DNA of 64,000 bases from an uncultured Pelagibacteraceae bacterium. Lineage in GTDB: Bacteria; Pseudomonadota; Alphaproteobacteria; Pelagibacterales; Pelagibacteraceae. Within the stretch, counting starts at the first letter, position 1. Every line of letters starts with the position of its first letter. The notes under the pieces were generated by a model, which saw nothing but the letters and a program-made list of their open reading frames with translations, made no database searches and was not told the DNA's origin. The translations under genes and the position numbers were made by a program. The DNA is taken from positions 1 to 64,000 of the forward strand of contig CACONH010000001.1 in NCBI GenBank assembly GCA_902628495.1, given 5' to 3'. Of this stretch, positions 30,166 through 39,422 are shown piece after piece.

Positions 30166-30304
30166 TAGTTAGATATGATGATTTATCAGCAAATAACTAA
30201 TAAATATAGTAACTTGTAATTGAAAATTTTTTTATTCAGTTAATTATATTTAAAATATGAGCTTATAATTAATCGATTATTTACTTTCACAACCTGAAAG
30301 ATAC

Positions 30305-31189
30305 TTAGGCCGCAACATTTTTTTTCACTGTAAAATCTAATGCTCTAAGCTTGTTAAAAAGTATCTTTTCGTCCTTAGGATCTAACAATGACAAAGTGGG
30401 TAAAATATTAGCGTAATCGCTATCTTTTTCCTTCAAGAGGGAATGTAAACCAGAAATTAAATTAAATTGATCAAACGTTTTTCTAACTTCACACAATTTA
30501 TTGTTTGCAGTCTGTGTAACATTATTAAAAAAATCGTCATAAACTTTTCTAGATAATTCTGCGGTCACATTACAAGTTGCTGTTATAATTCCAGAACATC
30601 CAATTTCTAAACCAGATAATAATTTTAGCTCTGATCCTGGAAGAATTGAAAAATCTTTAATTTTAAGATCTTGATATAAATTATATGAACTATCTTTAAC
30701 CCCAATAATATTTTTTGGAAAAATTTTAGCTAATTCTTGTACGCATTTTGTAGAAAATTTGTATCCACATAATTTTTCAAAATTATATAGTATTATTTTT
30801 GACTCATGTACTGAATTAACTAATTTCATATAGTAATTAATAACTTCTTTGTCTCCATACTTGTAATATGCGGGAGGCATTACTAAAAATTTCTTGAAGC
30901 CTAAGTTGACCGAAACCTTCATGAGATTTATTGTATCCAACAAGGAATTTAATCCACAACCTATGATAAAGTTATCTTTATTTTTGTTTTTGCTTAAATA
31001 TGTGACCATTTGAATTTTTTCAGCTAGAGAAATTAGTTGTGCTTGGCCCGTACTTCCAAATATGACTACACCATGACAACCATCTTTAATAATTTTTTCA
31101 CAATGATTTGCAGTTTTTTTAATATTTAACGACATATCATCATTAAGTACTGAAACTGATGCCGCATAAATGCCTTTAATTTCAACCAT
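30305..31189 (-). CDS. Dihydrodipicolinate synthase family aldolase, probably not DapA
   Basis: The 294-residue protein has the class I aldolase barrel of the DapA/NanA superfamily. The Schiff-base lysine is Lys165 (IIGVKDSS), the partner tyrosine is Tyr135 (LYNF), and the pyruvate-binding loop is GSTGQ (45-49). The DapA signature YNVPxRT is replaced by YNFEKLCG, so the arginine that binds aspartate semialdehyde is Leu140 here. I therefore read it as a pyruvate-dependent aldolase of other substrate, perhaps a sugar acid or sialic-acid-like compound. It is divergent from a GT9 glycosyltransferase 50 bases away. Confidence 0.8.
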   Translation of the reverse strand: MVEIKGIYAASVSVLNDDMSLNIKKTANHCEKIIKDGCHGVVIFGSTGQAQLISLAEKIQMVTYLSKNKNKDNFIIGCGLNSLLDTINLMKVSVNLGFKKFLVMPPAYYKYGDKEVINYYMKLVNSVHESKIILYNFEKLCGYKFSTKCVQELAKIFPKNIIGVKDSSYNLYQDLKIKDFSILPGSELKLLSGLEIGCSGIITATCNVTAELSRKVYDDFFNNVTQTANNKLCEVRKTFDQFNLISGLHSLLKEKDSDYANILPTLSLLDPKDEKILFNKLRALDFTVKKNVAA

Positions 31190-31239
31190 AAAATAAGCTT
31201 ATCTCTAAAGAAAAATTTAGTAAAGATATTAGTTAATTA

Positions 31240-32196
31240 ATGAAAATATTAATTTTACAAAACAGAATGGGGATAGGAGACATGATAATGTTTCTTCCAT
31301 TTATTGAGGCTATTTCTAAAAAATTCAAAACGCCTGTAACTATTTTAGCAAAAAAAAATACTAAAGTAGAAATGTATTTTAATAATAAAGAAATTGTTGA
31401 AGAAATTATGTATCTTGAAAGAGAAGATAATGAGAAACACTCTGGTGTGAAGGGATTTTTTAAATTAGTAAATGAGTTAAAATTAAAAAAATTTGATAAA
31501 GTTTTCATATTTAATTCATCCTTGAGATATTTCCTAATTTCTAAATTTTCAGGTATAAAAGAAGTCTTTCACTACCCTTTATTTAAAAAAAAAAATCAAC
31601 AAATTATAGAAGCAGCAAAAGAATTTACTCTAAAATCAATTGGGGAAGATGTTGAAAGTACACCAAAGTTATTTTTAAAAGAACAAGATATTCTAAAAGC
31701 CAAAAAGGATCATTCTATTGATCAAAGTATTACTAATATAATACTTGGTATAGGTGGTTCAGGTAAAACTAAGAGGGTGCCAGCTTCAATATTTAAAAGT
31801 TTTATGAGCAAGGTGATAAAAAGATCTAATTGTAGATTTTTTTTAATGACAGGTAATAACATTGACGAGTTAAAAATTATGGATGAAATCATTGAAAGTG
31901 AGTACAAAGAATATTGTACACCATTAAATAATTTTACCATTAAAGAAATTTTGCCAATTATTCCTAATTGTCAAATAGCAATTTGTAATGACTCAAGTTC
32001 TAGTCATTTATCTGCTGGACTTGGTATAAAGACGATTGTGTTGATGGTAGACACACCTTTAATATATGGAAGTTATAATAAAAATATGTATCCAATTCTT
32101 CCAGAGGGAGAAACGAACGTAACTCATGATACTTTGGGGAAAGATAAAATTAATCCTGAAGAAATTTATAATAATTTTAAAAAATTATTAGGATAA
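31240..32196 (+). CDS. Glycosyltransferase family 9 (heptosyltransferase-like)
   Basis: The 318-residue protein starts MKILILQNRMGIGDMIMFLP, the GT9 N-terminal pattern with its GDxI element. It ends with the donor-site block QIAICNDSSSSHLSAGLGIKTIVL. GT9 enzymes add heptose or related sugars to lipopolysaccharide core on the cytoplasmic face of the inner membrane. The usual xDTGPxH reads NDSSSSH, so the donor may differ. Heptose genes are not seen in this window. It overlaps the convergent J-domain gene by 9 bases. Confidence 0.82.
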   Translation: MKILILQNRMGIGDMIMFLPFIEAISKKFKTPVTILAKKNTKVEMYFNNKEIVEEIMYLEREDNEKHSGVKGFFKLVNELKLKKFDKVFIFNSSLRYFLISKFSGIKEVFHYPLFKKKNQQIIEAAKEFTLKSIGEDVESTPKLFLKEQDILKAKKDHSIDQSITNIILGIGGSGKTKRVPASIFKSFMSKVIKRSNCRFFLMTGNNIDELKIMDEIIESEYKEYCTPLNNFTIKEILPIIPNCQIAICNDSSSSHLSAGLGIKTIVLMVDTPLIYGSYNKNMYPILPEGETNVTHDTLGKDKINPEEIYNNFKKLLG

Positions 32197-32694
32197 ATTT
32201 TTCAAAACAGTATCTTTTGCCTCATTTACTATGGACGCAAGCCTATTTAATTCTGGACTTATATCTGGATGTATTTTTTTCATTATTTTTTTATATGATT
32301 TTTGGACATCATCCTTTGTATATTTTTTTTTAGGGTCTAAATTTAAAATTCTATATGCTTCATCTAATGGAATACTTTTTGCACTGGATTGTTGAAATGT
32401 ATTAAAATTAAATCGACCTGAATTTTTTAGAACTCTTAATAATCCCCAAATTCTAAAGAGTTGTATTAATGAAAGTCCTGCTTTTGTTTTTATAATAGGT
32501 AGAATCATTAACAAAAAAGGTAAAGAAAAAATAAATCTTCCAGCAAAGATCATTAATAAAGCAAGTCCTATAGAGCCAAAAATAATAAGCTTTCTAATTA
32601 AATTAGATATTTTTTTACTCGAAGTTTTGGTAAACCAATTTAATAACAAATACAGGATGACAAAAATAACTACTGATATTAAAAAAAAATTCAT
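32188..32694 (-). CDS. Membrane-anchored J-domain protein
   Basis: A 168-residue protein with two N-terminal membrane helices (about residues 3-20 and 33-60) and a C-terminal J domain (about residues 110-165). The J domain starts AYRILNLDPKKKYTKDDVQKSY and has the essential HPD (IHPDISPE). It resembles TIM14/DjlC-like J proteins of alphaproteobacteria, which recruit DnaK to membranes; the exact partner is unknown. Divergent oligopeptidase B starts 13 bases away, and the 3' end overlaps the GT9 gene by 9 bases. Confidence 0.85.
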   Translation of the reverse strand: MNFFLISVVIFVILYLLLNWFTKTSSKKISNLIRKLIIFGSIGLALLMIFAGRFIFSLPFLLMILPIIKTKAGLSLIQLFRIWGLLRVLKNSGRFNFNTFQQSSAKSIPLDEAYRILNLDPKKKYTKDDVQKSYKKIMKKIHPDISPELNRLASIVNEAKDTVLKNLS

Positions 32695-32707
32695 GTATTA
32701 GATCCAA

Positions 32708-34789
32708 ATGAAAATACCACAATTAAGAAAAAAACTGGAGGTTAAATCTTGCCACAATACTAGTTGGGAAGATAATTACAGTTGGGTCCACCAAAAAAAT
32801 ATTCTTGAAGTCCTTAAAGATGGAAGCAAACTTCTCCCTGAAGTCAGAGATTATTTAAATGAAGAGAATAAATATACTGACTTTCAATTGAAGGACACCT
32901 CTGAAATCCAGAAAACATTATTTAAAGAAATAAAAGGCAGAATAAAATTAGAGGATGAATCTTTAAAGTACAAAGATAAAGCATACGAATATTGGACTAA
33001 AACCACTGAAAAAGGGAACTATTCTATAAAACTCAGAAAAAAAATTGGTACTGAAAATATTGAAGAAATTTGGAATGGCGATTTAGAGAAAAAAAAACTA
33101 AATACAAATTATTTTGGAGTAGGTGATTTAGAGGTTAGTTATAACGACAAATATTTAGCATACTCATTGGATCTTAAAGGCTCTGAGTACTTTACAATTT
33201 ATGTAAGAGATATCAAAACTAATACCTTTGTTACAGAAGAAATTAAGGATACTTCAGGGTCAATAATGTTTAGTCTTGATGATAAATTTATTTTTTACTC
33301 AAAACTAGATGAAAATCATAGGCCTAGAAAAATATATAGACACGAAATTGGAAAAGCTGTCAAAGATGATACTTTAATTTTTGAAGAAAAAACTAAAGCT
33401 TTTACTGTTGGTATTGGTCTTACATCAGATGAAAAATATTATTTAATTACCAGTTCAGATCATAATACAACTGAAAAATATTATTTTCATGTTGATGAGA
33501 AAATACCTGAGCCTAAACTGATTAAAGAACGTGAGAAAGGTATAATTTATTCTATAAATTCATGGAATAATAATTTTTACATGCATACTAATAAAGATGC
33601 AGAAGACTTTAAGATTTTAGTATCAAAAAATATAAATTCAAATCAGTGGAAAGATTTTATAAGTGCCAAAGATGAGACTTTGATAGGAAGTTTAGTATTT
33701 TTAAATAACTGGATTATAAGAACAGAATTAACTAATGCTTTGGATAAAGTTTTCATAAGAAATATAATAACAAATGAAGAAGAGGAGCTAATATTTACTG
33801 ATGAAAAAGTTTATGATCCAAGTGTTTCTTTAAGACAAAAAGATCGAGATACAGATGAAATTTATATTTCCTACTCTACTCCTAAAACTCAGAATAGAAC
33901 TTATCTTTACAATATAAAAACAAAGGAAAAAAAATTAGTTAAAGAACAGATAATACCATCTGGACATGAACCAAATGATTATATAGTTGAGAGATTGGAA
34001 TGCCCTTCACATGACGGTAGGGTTGTGCCAATTACAATAACCAGGCACAAAAATACTCCTATTGATGGTTCTGCCGAGTTGTTGCTTTATGGATATGGAT
34101 CATATGGTCACTCAATGTCACCAACCTTTTCTTCAACAAGACTAAGTTTAATAAAAAGAAACATTATCTGGGCTACCGCTCATATCCGAGGAGGTATGGA
34201 AAGAGGAATGAAATGGTGGAAAGAGGGCAAACTATTAAATAAAAAAAACACTTTTAAAGATTATATTGCTTGTGCAAAATTCTTGATTGAAAAAAAATAT
34301 ACAAGTAAAAAAAAAATTATTGGAATGGGTGGGTCTGCAGGTGGATTGTTAATGGGTGTTGTTGTAAATGAAGAACCAGATTTATTTTTAGGTGTAATTA
34401 TGGCTGTGCCTTTTGTAGACAGTCTTACGACTAACCTGGATCATTCACTACCTTTAACAATTGGAGAATTTGATGAATTTGGCAATGCAAAAGATAATAA
34501 AAAACATTTTGATTACATATATTCTTACGCGCCATATAATAATATTAAAAAAACTGATTACCCTAATATTTTAATAACAACGAGTTTAAGTGATAATAGA
34601 GTATTATTTGATGAACCCTTAAAATTTACAGCTAAACTTAGAGAATATAAGACTGATAATAATTTACTATTACTTAAAACTGAAATGGAAGCTGGCCACG
34701 GTGGTAAATCTGGAAGAGATGGGGCAATTGAAGATATCGCATTTGATTACGCTTTTATTTTAAAAATTGCTAATAAAATAAATGAATAA
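32708..34789 (+). CDS. ptrB: Oligopeptidase B (prolyl oligopeptidase family)
   Basis: This serine peptidase cuts short peptides after basic residues. The 693-residue protein has an N-terminal beta-propeller (about residues 70-400) that filters substrates and a C-terminal alpha/beta-hydrolase domain. The nucleophile is Ser543 in GMGGSAGG and the catalytic His is His664 (EAGHGGKSGR). The aspartate region is SLSDNRVLFDEPLKFTAKLRE. Upstream, AHIRGGMERGMKWW is diagnostic for the family. No signal peptide is seen, so it is cytoplasmic. It overlaps the SET-domain gene by 8 bases. Confidence 0.93.
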   Translation: MKIPQLRKKLEVKSCHNTSWEDNYSWVHQKNILEVLKDGSKLLPEVRDYLNEENKYTDFQLKDTSEIQKTLFKEIKGRIKLEDESLKYKDKAYEYWTKTTEKGNYSIKLRKKIGTENIEEIWNGDLEKKKLNTNYFGVGDLEVSYNDKYLAYSLDLKGSEYFTIYVRDIKTNTFVTEEIKDTSGSIMFSLDDKFIFYSKLDENHRPRKIYRHEIGKAVKDDTLIFEEKTKAFTVGIGLTSDEKYYLITSSDHNTTEKYYFHVDEKIPEPKLIKEREKGIIYSINSWNNNFYMHTNKDAEDFKILVSKNINSNQWKDFISAKDETLIGSLVFLNNWIIRTELTNALDKVFIRNIITNEEEELIFTDEKVYDPSVSLRQKDRDTDEIYISYSTPKTQNRTYLYNIKTKEKKLVKEQIIPSGHEPNDYIVERLECPSHDGRVVPITITRHKNTPIDGSAELLLYGYGSYGHSMSPTFSSTRLSLIKRNIIWATAHIRGGMERGMKWWKEGKLLNKKNTFKDYIACAKFLIEKKYTSKKKIIGMGGSAGGLLMGVVVNEEPDLFLGVIMAVPFVDSLTTNLDHSLPLTIGEFDEFGNAKDNKKHFDYIYSYAPYNNIKKTDYPNILITTSLSDNRVLFDEPLKFTAKLREYKTDNNLLLLKTEMEAGHGGKSGRDGAIEDIAFDYAFILKIANKINE

Positions 34790-35252
34790 ACTTTACAGAG
34801 TCAAAGACTCAAAAATAGACAAAAAAGGTTTGTATGCAAAAAAAGATATAGCTCCAGGAACTAGAATAATTCAGTATATTGGAAAATTAATCACTAAAAA
34901 GGAAACAGAGAACAATGATAAATTTGATAATGATAAAGATATATATTTATTTAATTTAAATAACAGATACGATTTAGACGGTGATTTTAAATGGAATACT
35001 GCTCGATTAATTAATCATTCATGTGACCCAAATTGTGAAGTTGAAGGCAAAGGTTTAGAAATCTGGGTTACATCAATAAGATTTATAAAAAAAGGAGAAG
35101 AATTAAGTTATGATTATGGTTTTGGTTTTGACCAAGATTATAAGCAATTTCCTTGTAAATGCGGCTCTAAGAAATGCTGCGGTTATATTGTTCGTGAAGG
35201 CTCTAGATGGAGGATTAATAAAAAATTCAGAGTAAATAAAGTCAGTAAATAA
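34782..35252 (+). CDS. SET-domain protein-lysine methyltransferase
   Basis: The 156-residue protein is a nearly pure SET domain with the signatures ARLINHSCDPNCEVE and GEELSYDYGF. A post-SET cysteine cluster CKCGSKKCCG (three Cys plus one upstream Cys) would bind zinc. Such proteins use SAM to methylate lysines in proteins; bacterial substrates are largely unknown. It overlaps oligopeptidase B by 8 bases, so the two are cotranslated. It overlaps the convergent truA by 11 bases. SET proteins are known in bacteria, so I do not take it as proof of recent transfer. Confidence 0.9.
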   Translation: MNKLYRVKDSKIDKKGLYAKKDIAPGTRIIQYIGKLITKKETENNDKFDNDKDIYLFNLNNRYDLDGDFKWNTARLINHSCDPNCEVEGKGLEIWVTSIRFIKKGEELSYDYGFGFDQDYKQFPCKCGSKKCCGYIVREGSRWRINKKFRVNKVSK

Positions 35253-35982
35253 CTTTCTCTAAGTAAAGCCCAGTACCTGGTGCTGGAGGTGCACATAAAT
35301 TTCTATTTTTAGATTTAAGAACCTTTTTAAATTTATTAATTGTCCACTTTTTTTCACCAACATATTTTAGGCACCCAACGATTGATCTCACTTGTTGTTT
35401 TAAAAAAGATCTAGATTTTATCTTTATTTCAATAATATGATTATTCTTTTTTATTATTAAAGAGTCGATAGTTCTTATAGGGCTGGATGCTGAACAGTTT
35501 GAGGCTCTAAAAACAGATAGATCGTGTGTTCCTTTTAAAAAGTGTGATGCTTTTTTTATCAGTTTATAATCTAATTTTTTTCTAACGTACCATCCTCTAT
35601 CTCTATTTATTGAAGGTAAACTTTCACGATTATGTATTAAATATTTATAAATTCTTTTTTTTGCTGAATATCTTGCGTGAAATGTCAAAGGTCTTTTTTT
35701 AATTTTAACAACAGTTATAAACTTTCCATTTAAAAAAAAATTTAAAGTGTTGAAAAACTTTTTAATATTATTAATTTTATTTTTAACATCAAAGTGAGCC
35801 GATTGTTCGATAGCGTGGACCTTTGAGTCTGTTCTACCTGATCCATATAATTTTACTTTTTCTTTAAGAATTTTTTTTAAAATTTTTTCAACAGTGCCTT
35901 GAATTGTAATTTGTTTTTTTTGGTACTGCCATCCATAAAAATTTGTTCCTACATATTCCATTAATATTTGGTATCTATGCAT
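35242..35982 (-). CDS. truA: tRNA pseudouridine(38-40) synthase
   Basis: TruA isomerises uridines 38-40 in the anticodon stem-loop of many tRNAs. The 246-residue protein starts MHRYQILMEYVGTNFYGWQYQ and has catalytic Asp52 in YGSGRTDSKVHA. The second conserved region RSFLKQQVRSIVGCL is also present. It overlaps fmt by 8 bases, as part of a def-fmt-truA run of translation-related genes. The 3' end overlaps the SET gene by 11 bases. Confidence 0.95.
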   Translation of the reverse strand: MHRYQILMEYVGTNFYGWQYQKKQITIQGTVEKILKKILKEKVKLYGSGRTDSKVHAIEQSAHFDVKNKINNIKKFFNTLNFFLNGKFITVVKIKKRPLTFHARYSAKKRIYKYLIHNRESLPSINRDRGWYVRKKLDYKLIKKASHFLKGTHDLSVFRASNCSASSPIRTIDSLIIKKNNHIIEIKIKSRSFLKQQVRSIVGCLKYVGEKKWTINKFKKVLKSKNRNLCAPPAPGTGLYLEKVIY

Positions 35983-36901
35983 TGATTAAATTAACACCTT
36001 TTTTTATTTTTGTGCCTAAAATGAAATCTTTGATATTTTGAATCTTTTTACCCTCTCTTTGAATTTCTAAAATTTTGATAGAATTTGTCCCACAAGATAT
36101 TTCAATATTATCATTTATTACTTTCCCAGGAGTAGCGCTATTTTTTGAAACGCTTGCTTTTAATATTTTATATCTAGCGCCATCAAAGTAAAACCACGCT
36201 CCTGGGACAGGATATAAACCATTAATTTTACCAATGATATTTTCAGCTTTATCATTCCAATCTATTCTTCCTTCTTCTTTGTTAATTTTATTTGCGTATG
36301 TTGCTTTAGAATGATCTTGTTCGAAAAAATTTTTTTTGTTCGCAAAAATACTCTCAATATCATCAATAATTTTTTCAGCGGCAAGGTTAGATAGCCTAAA
36401 TGATAAATCCTCAGCATTATCATCTCTATTTATGTTGATTTTATACTGACTGTAAACTTTTCCTTGATCCAATTTCTCATTAATTTGCATGATACTTATG
36501 CCAGTTTCATTATCTAGATTCATAATTGAACGTTGAATTGGTGCAGCACCTCTTAATTTAGGTAGTAAGGATGCATGAATATTTATAAATCCCTTCTTAC
36601 AAACATATAAAATACCTTTTGGTAATATTTGTCCATATGCTACTACTATTGCTATATCTGCCTCTAATTTTTCTAAAATAACTTTTTCATCATCTAGGTT
36701 GTTAAAATTTTCTGGTGTTCTAACTTTTAAATTATTTTCTTCGCAAAATTTATGAATTGGAGATTTGATTACTTTATGACCTCTGTTACTTTTGCTTGGA
36801 GGCTGGGTATAAACTAAAGGTATATTGTAACCTTTGCTAAAAATTGATTTTAAAATTGGAACTGCAAATAAAGGGGTTCCCATGAAAACAATTTTTTTCA
36901 T
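35975..36901 (-). CDS. fmt: Methionyl-tRNA formyltransferase
   Basis: Fmt formylates initiator Met-tRNA using 10-formyl-tetrahydrofolate. The 308-residue protein has the catalytic block FINIHASLLPKLRGAAPIQ, with Asn108 and His110, and the N-terminal MKKIVFMGTPLFAVPILKSI. The C-terminal OB-type domain begins near residue 205. It lies 6 bases after def, its functional partner that removes the formyl group later. It overlaps truA by 8 bases. All features are ordinary. Confidence 0.96.
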   Translation of the reverse strand: MKKIVFMGTPLFAVPILKSIFSKGYNIPLVYTQPPSKSNRGHKVIKSPIHKFCEENNLKVRTPENFNNLDDEKVILEKLEADIAIVVAYGQILPKGILYVCKKGFINIHASLLPKLRGAAPIQRSIMNLDNETGISIMQINEKLDQGKVYSQYKININRDDNAEDLSFRLSNLAAEKIIDDIESIFANKKNFFEQDHSKATYANKINKEEGRIDWNDKAENIIGKINGLYPVPGAWFYFDGARYKILKASVSKNSATPGKVINDNIEISCGTNSIKILEIQREGKKIQNIKDFILGTKIKKGVNLINA

Positions 36902-36907
36902 AATTGT

Positions 36908-37432
36908 TTAGATAACCAATCTTTTTTGCTCAATTTTTTGTTTTGATAATTTTTTTAATATTATGTCTCTCTTAAGTTTAGACAAATAGTCAATAAATAG
37001 TATTCCGTTTAAGTGATCTATTTCATGTTGAATACATGTTGCTAATAAACCAGTCGCTTTTAAAATTTTTTTTTCTCCTCTGTAATCTAAATATTGAACT
37101 TCACACTCACTAGGTCTCTTTACCTCAGCAAATAAATTAGGTATTGACAGACATCCTTCTTCATATTTAGATAATTTTTCGCTTTTTTTTATAATTTTAG
37201 GATTTATAAAATAAATAGGATCCTTTTTTTTTTCTTTAGTTAGTAAATCAATTACTATTAAATTTTTTGGTATGCCGATTTGGATAGCTGCAAGACCTAT
37301 TCCGTTTGCAGAATACATTGTTTCTAACATGTCATCTAAAAGTTTTTGTATTTCTTTATTTACTTCATTTACAGGTTGTGAAACTTGTCTTAAGATTTTG
37401 TTTGGTTCTATTAAAATTTTTTTTACTGCCAT
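36908..37432 (-). CDS. def: Peptide deformylase
   Basis: The metalloenzyme removes the N-terminal formyl group from new proteins. In 174 residues it shows all three motifs: GIGLAAIQIG (44-53), EGCLS with metal ligand Cys94, and HEIDH (136-140) with the other ligands and the catalytic glutamate. It is the first gene of def-fmt-truA. It starts 31 bases downstream of the 575-residue periplasmic protein, which is on the same strand, so a shared transcript is possible. Confidence 0.96.
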   Translation of the reverse strand: MAVKKILIEPNKILRQVSQPVNEVNKEIQKLLDDMLETMYSANGIGLAAIQIGIPKNLIVIDLLTKEKKKDPIYFINPKIIKKSEKLSKYEEGCLSIPNLFAEVKRPSECEVQYLDYRGEKKILKATGLLATCIQHEIDHLNGILFIDYLSKLKRDIILKKLSKQKIEQKRLVI

Positions 37433-37463
37433 TAAAAGGTTTTAATACAAAATTAAGAAAAAC

Positions 37464-39191
37464 TTAAGCCCTTAAAGGCAAAACACTGTACAATATCTCA
37501 TTTCTGATCGGGTCAATATTCATTTGATTAAGAGCATTGATCAAGAAATAAAGAGTTTCAGATCCTAAATCCTCAATCTTATCTTGACCAATAATCTCAA
37601 TTAATCTTAAAACTGCCATTCCAATTTCTCTATCATTTATTAAAATTTGTATATCGGTTGGGATAGTACTTTCCTTGGAGTTGAATAAATCTTTATACTC
37701 ATCCTTAATTTCAATACCATCCGAAACCATTGCTTCGATCAATATAATATCTTTTGTAATTAAATAATTCGTTTTACTTTTTTTTACTTTTTTTAGATAG
37801 TTATTTAAGTCCTTTTCAATTTTTTTGTTAGAAACATTTTCTTTACCAAAATATTTTACTAACTTGGATTGATGTAAAATTTTATTATTATACTTGATAT
37901 CTATATCTAGTTTGTCTTGTTCTAAGTTTTTAGAATAGAATTCAGTAAGATCAGAGGATAAGTCTTTTAAGTCATATTTTTTTAATATTTTTTTTAGTTC
38001 ATCGTCAAATGCATTGGAAATATTATCATTTTCGAAACTTTCTTTTAGAGCCCTTGATAACTTAACTGCAATGTTAGGGTCTTTGTTTAAAAGTATACCT
38101 TGATATAACAAAGCTCTTGATTGTATTTTTGAAATTTTTCGTATTTCATTATCAATATTTAATAATTGATCTACTGAAAACTGAAATCTTTTATATAAAT
38201 TTAGTAAATCTATTTCTTCATAATTTCCTTGATGAGTGGCTTTTTCAAGAAGACTGATTTGTTTCTCATCCTCAGTATCAATATTATTTAAACTTTCCAA
38301 TAAATTATTAGATGACAAATATCTCCAATATATTTTAGATGTTTTATCATTTGGTACATATTTATATTCTTTGTTTGTTAGATACGATAAATGTAAGTTT
38401 AATAGATCTGTTTCTGAAGTGTCTGGGGAGTCGGAAACATAGCCTTGTAAATATTGAAATTTTTTTTCAAAAAAAGGATCTTTATAACCTAGTTCTTTCT
38501 CTAGATCATATCTAAGAGAGGCTTGCTCATTTTTTTTTAAATAAATGAGACAATAAATAGAAAACTTCTTTAAATAATTATCTTTGAAATTTGTGTTAAG
38601 TTCTTCTAAAAATTCACATGCTTTTTTACTTTCATTAATTGAAAATAACTCATTTAAAACAAATTTAGTTAATTGGTCCTTTGAATCAATATCAATATTT
38701 TTTTTTAAATACTCTTTAATTAAATCAACATCTTTAAACTTAATCAACCAATCAGATTTAATATCTAAAAAGACTTTTTCATCTATCTCATCTTTAGGAG
38801 AATATGAATTTGTCAAAAGAAGTTTTGTGTAAATATTTTTTGCATCTTCTGACAATGTCATATTATTAATTTTTTTTGACAATTCAAAAATTTTGTTCGG
38901 CTCTGTATTATTCCACATTTCTAAATCAAAACCATTTTCCTCTGGATCATACAATCCAACTACCTTTCTTTTGTTTAAAATTTCATCCTCCTTAATACTG
39001 CTTGTGAGATTGTCGTTAATAACAATAGTTTCAGATGGTTCGTTGTTATCTTCCAAATCTGAATTTGTTGTGATATTTTCAACTTTATCTTTTTCTATGC
39101 TCCATATATCAACTGGTTCATTAGCATAAGAAAATGAGTAAGAAATTGATAACAATAAAATGGTTATATTTATAAAAATTTTATTTAACAA
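37464..39191 (-). CDS. Large secreted protein of unknown function, helical repeat-like
   Basis: The 575-residue protein carries a signal peptide (about residues 1-23, MLNKIFINITILLLSISYSFS followed by YANEP) and so is exported, probably to the periplasm. A linker rich in Asn, Asp and Thr (25-75) precedes a long helical body with features of TPR-like repeats, for example ACEFLEELNTNFKDNYLKKFSIYCLIYLKKN. I recognise no family. A similarly exported helical protein is found near aroK-aroB in other alphaproteobacteria, which is memory rather than proof. It overlaps the small membrane protein gene by 11 bases. Confidence 0.75.
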   Translation of the reverse strand: MLNKIFINITILLLSISYSFSYANEPVDIWSIEKDKVENITTNSDLEDNNEPSETIVINDNLTSSIKEDEILNKRKVVGLYDPEENGFDLEMWNNTEPNKIFELSKKINNMTLSEDAKNIYTKLLLTNSYSPKDEIDEKVFLDIKSDWLIKFKDVDLIKEYLKKNIDIDSKDQLTKFVLNELFSINESKKACEFLEELNTNFKDNYLKKFSIYCLIYLKKNEQASLRYDLEKELGYKDPFFEKKFQYLQGYVSDSPDTSETDLLNLHLSYLTNKEYKYVPNDKTSKIYWRYLSSNNLLESLNNIDTEDEKQISLLEKATHQGNYEEIDLLNLYKRFQFSVDQLLNIDNEIRKISKIQSRALLYQGILLNKDPNIAVKLSRALKESFENDNISNAFDDELKKILKKYDLKDLSSDLTEFYSKNLEQDKLDIDIKYNNKILHQSKLVKYFGKENVSNKKIEKDLNNYLKKVKKSKTNYLITKDIILIEAMVSDGIEIKDEYKDLFNSKESTIPTDIQILINDREIGMAVLRLIEIIGQDKIEDLGSETLYFLINALNQMNIDPIRNEILYSVLPLRA

Positions 39192-39366
39192 TTTTTAAAT
39201 TTTCTCTTGGTATTTCTTGCTTAATTAATTTATTTGGTGCAGGGAAATTTATTTTTCCTAAAAAAAAGATTATTAAAGATAAAGTTAAAATTGCTAAAAC
39301 AACTTTAAGTATTAGACTTGTATAGTTATAAGATTTACCGATACTTGTTTTTTTATAGAATTGCAT
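39181..39366 (-). CDS. Small single-pass membrane protein of 61 residues
   Basis: The peptide starts MQFYKKTSIGKSYNYTS, has one strong membrane helix at about residues 20-42 and ends with a polar tail NKLIKQEIPRENLKIVK. Its last 11 bases overlap the start of the large exported protein, typical of coupled genes here. The positive N-terminus and polar tail suggest N-in, C-out topology, so it could act with the exported protein. No family recognised. Short frames are less certain, but the clear topology and overlap favour a real gene. Confidence 0.6.
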   Translation of the reverse strand: MQFYKKTSIGKSYNYTSLILKVVLAILTLSLIIFFLGKINFPAPNKLIKQEIPRENLKIVK

Positions 39367-39422
39367 GTATTTTAAATAATTTCAAATTAAGACAAATTTG
39401 TGTTTTTTCAATAAAGAAAAAT

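Noticed and set aside
30284-30300. CTTTCA/TGAAAG hairpin after the DapA-like gene, similar to the stem at 26638
   Set aside because: The 6-bp stem has no T run on either strand and no short frame over it; two such 6-mers can recur by chance.
30166-30304. Gap after the DapA-like gene, with the palindrome TAATCGATTA (30270-30279)
   Set aside because: A 10-bp palindrome is weak evidence for a binding site, and no RNA gene or short coding frame was seen.
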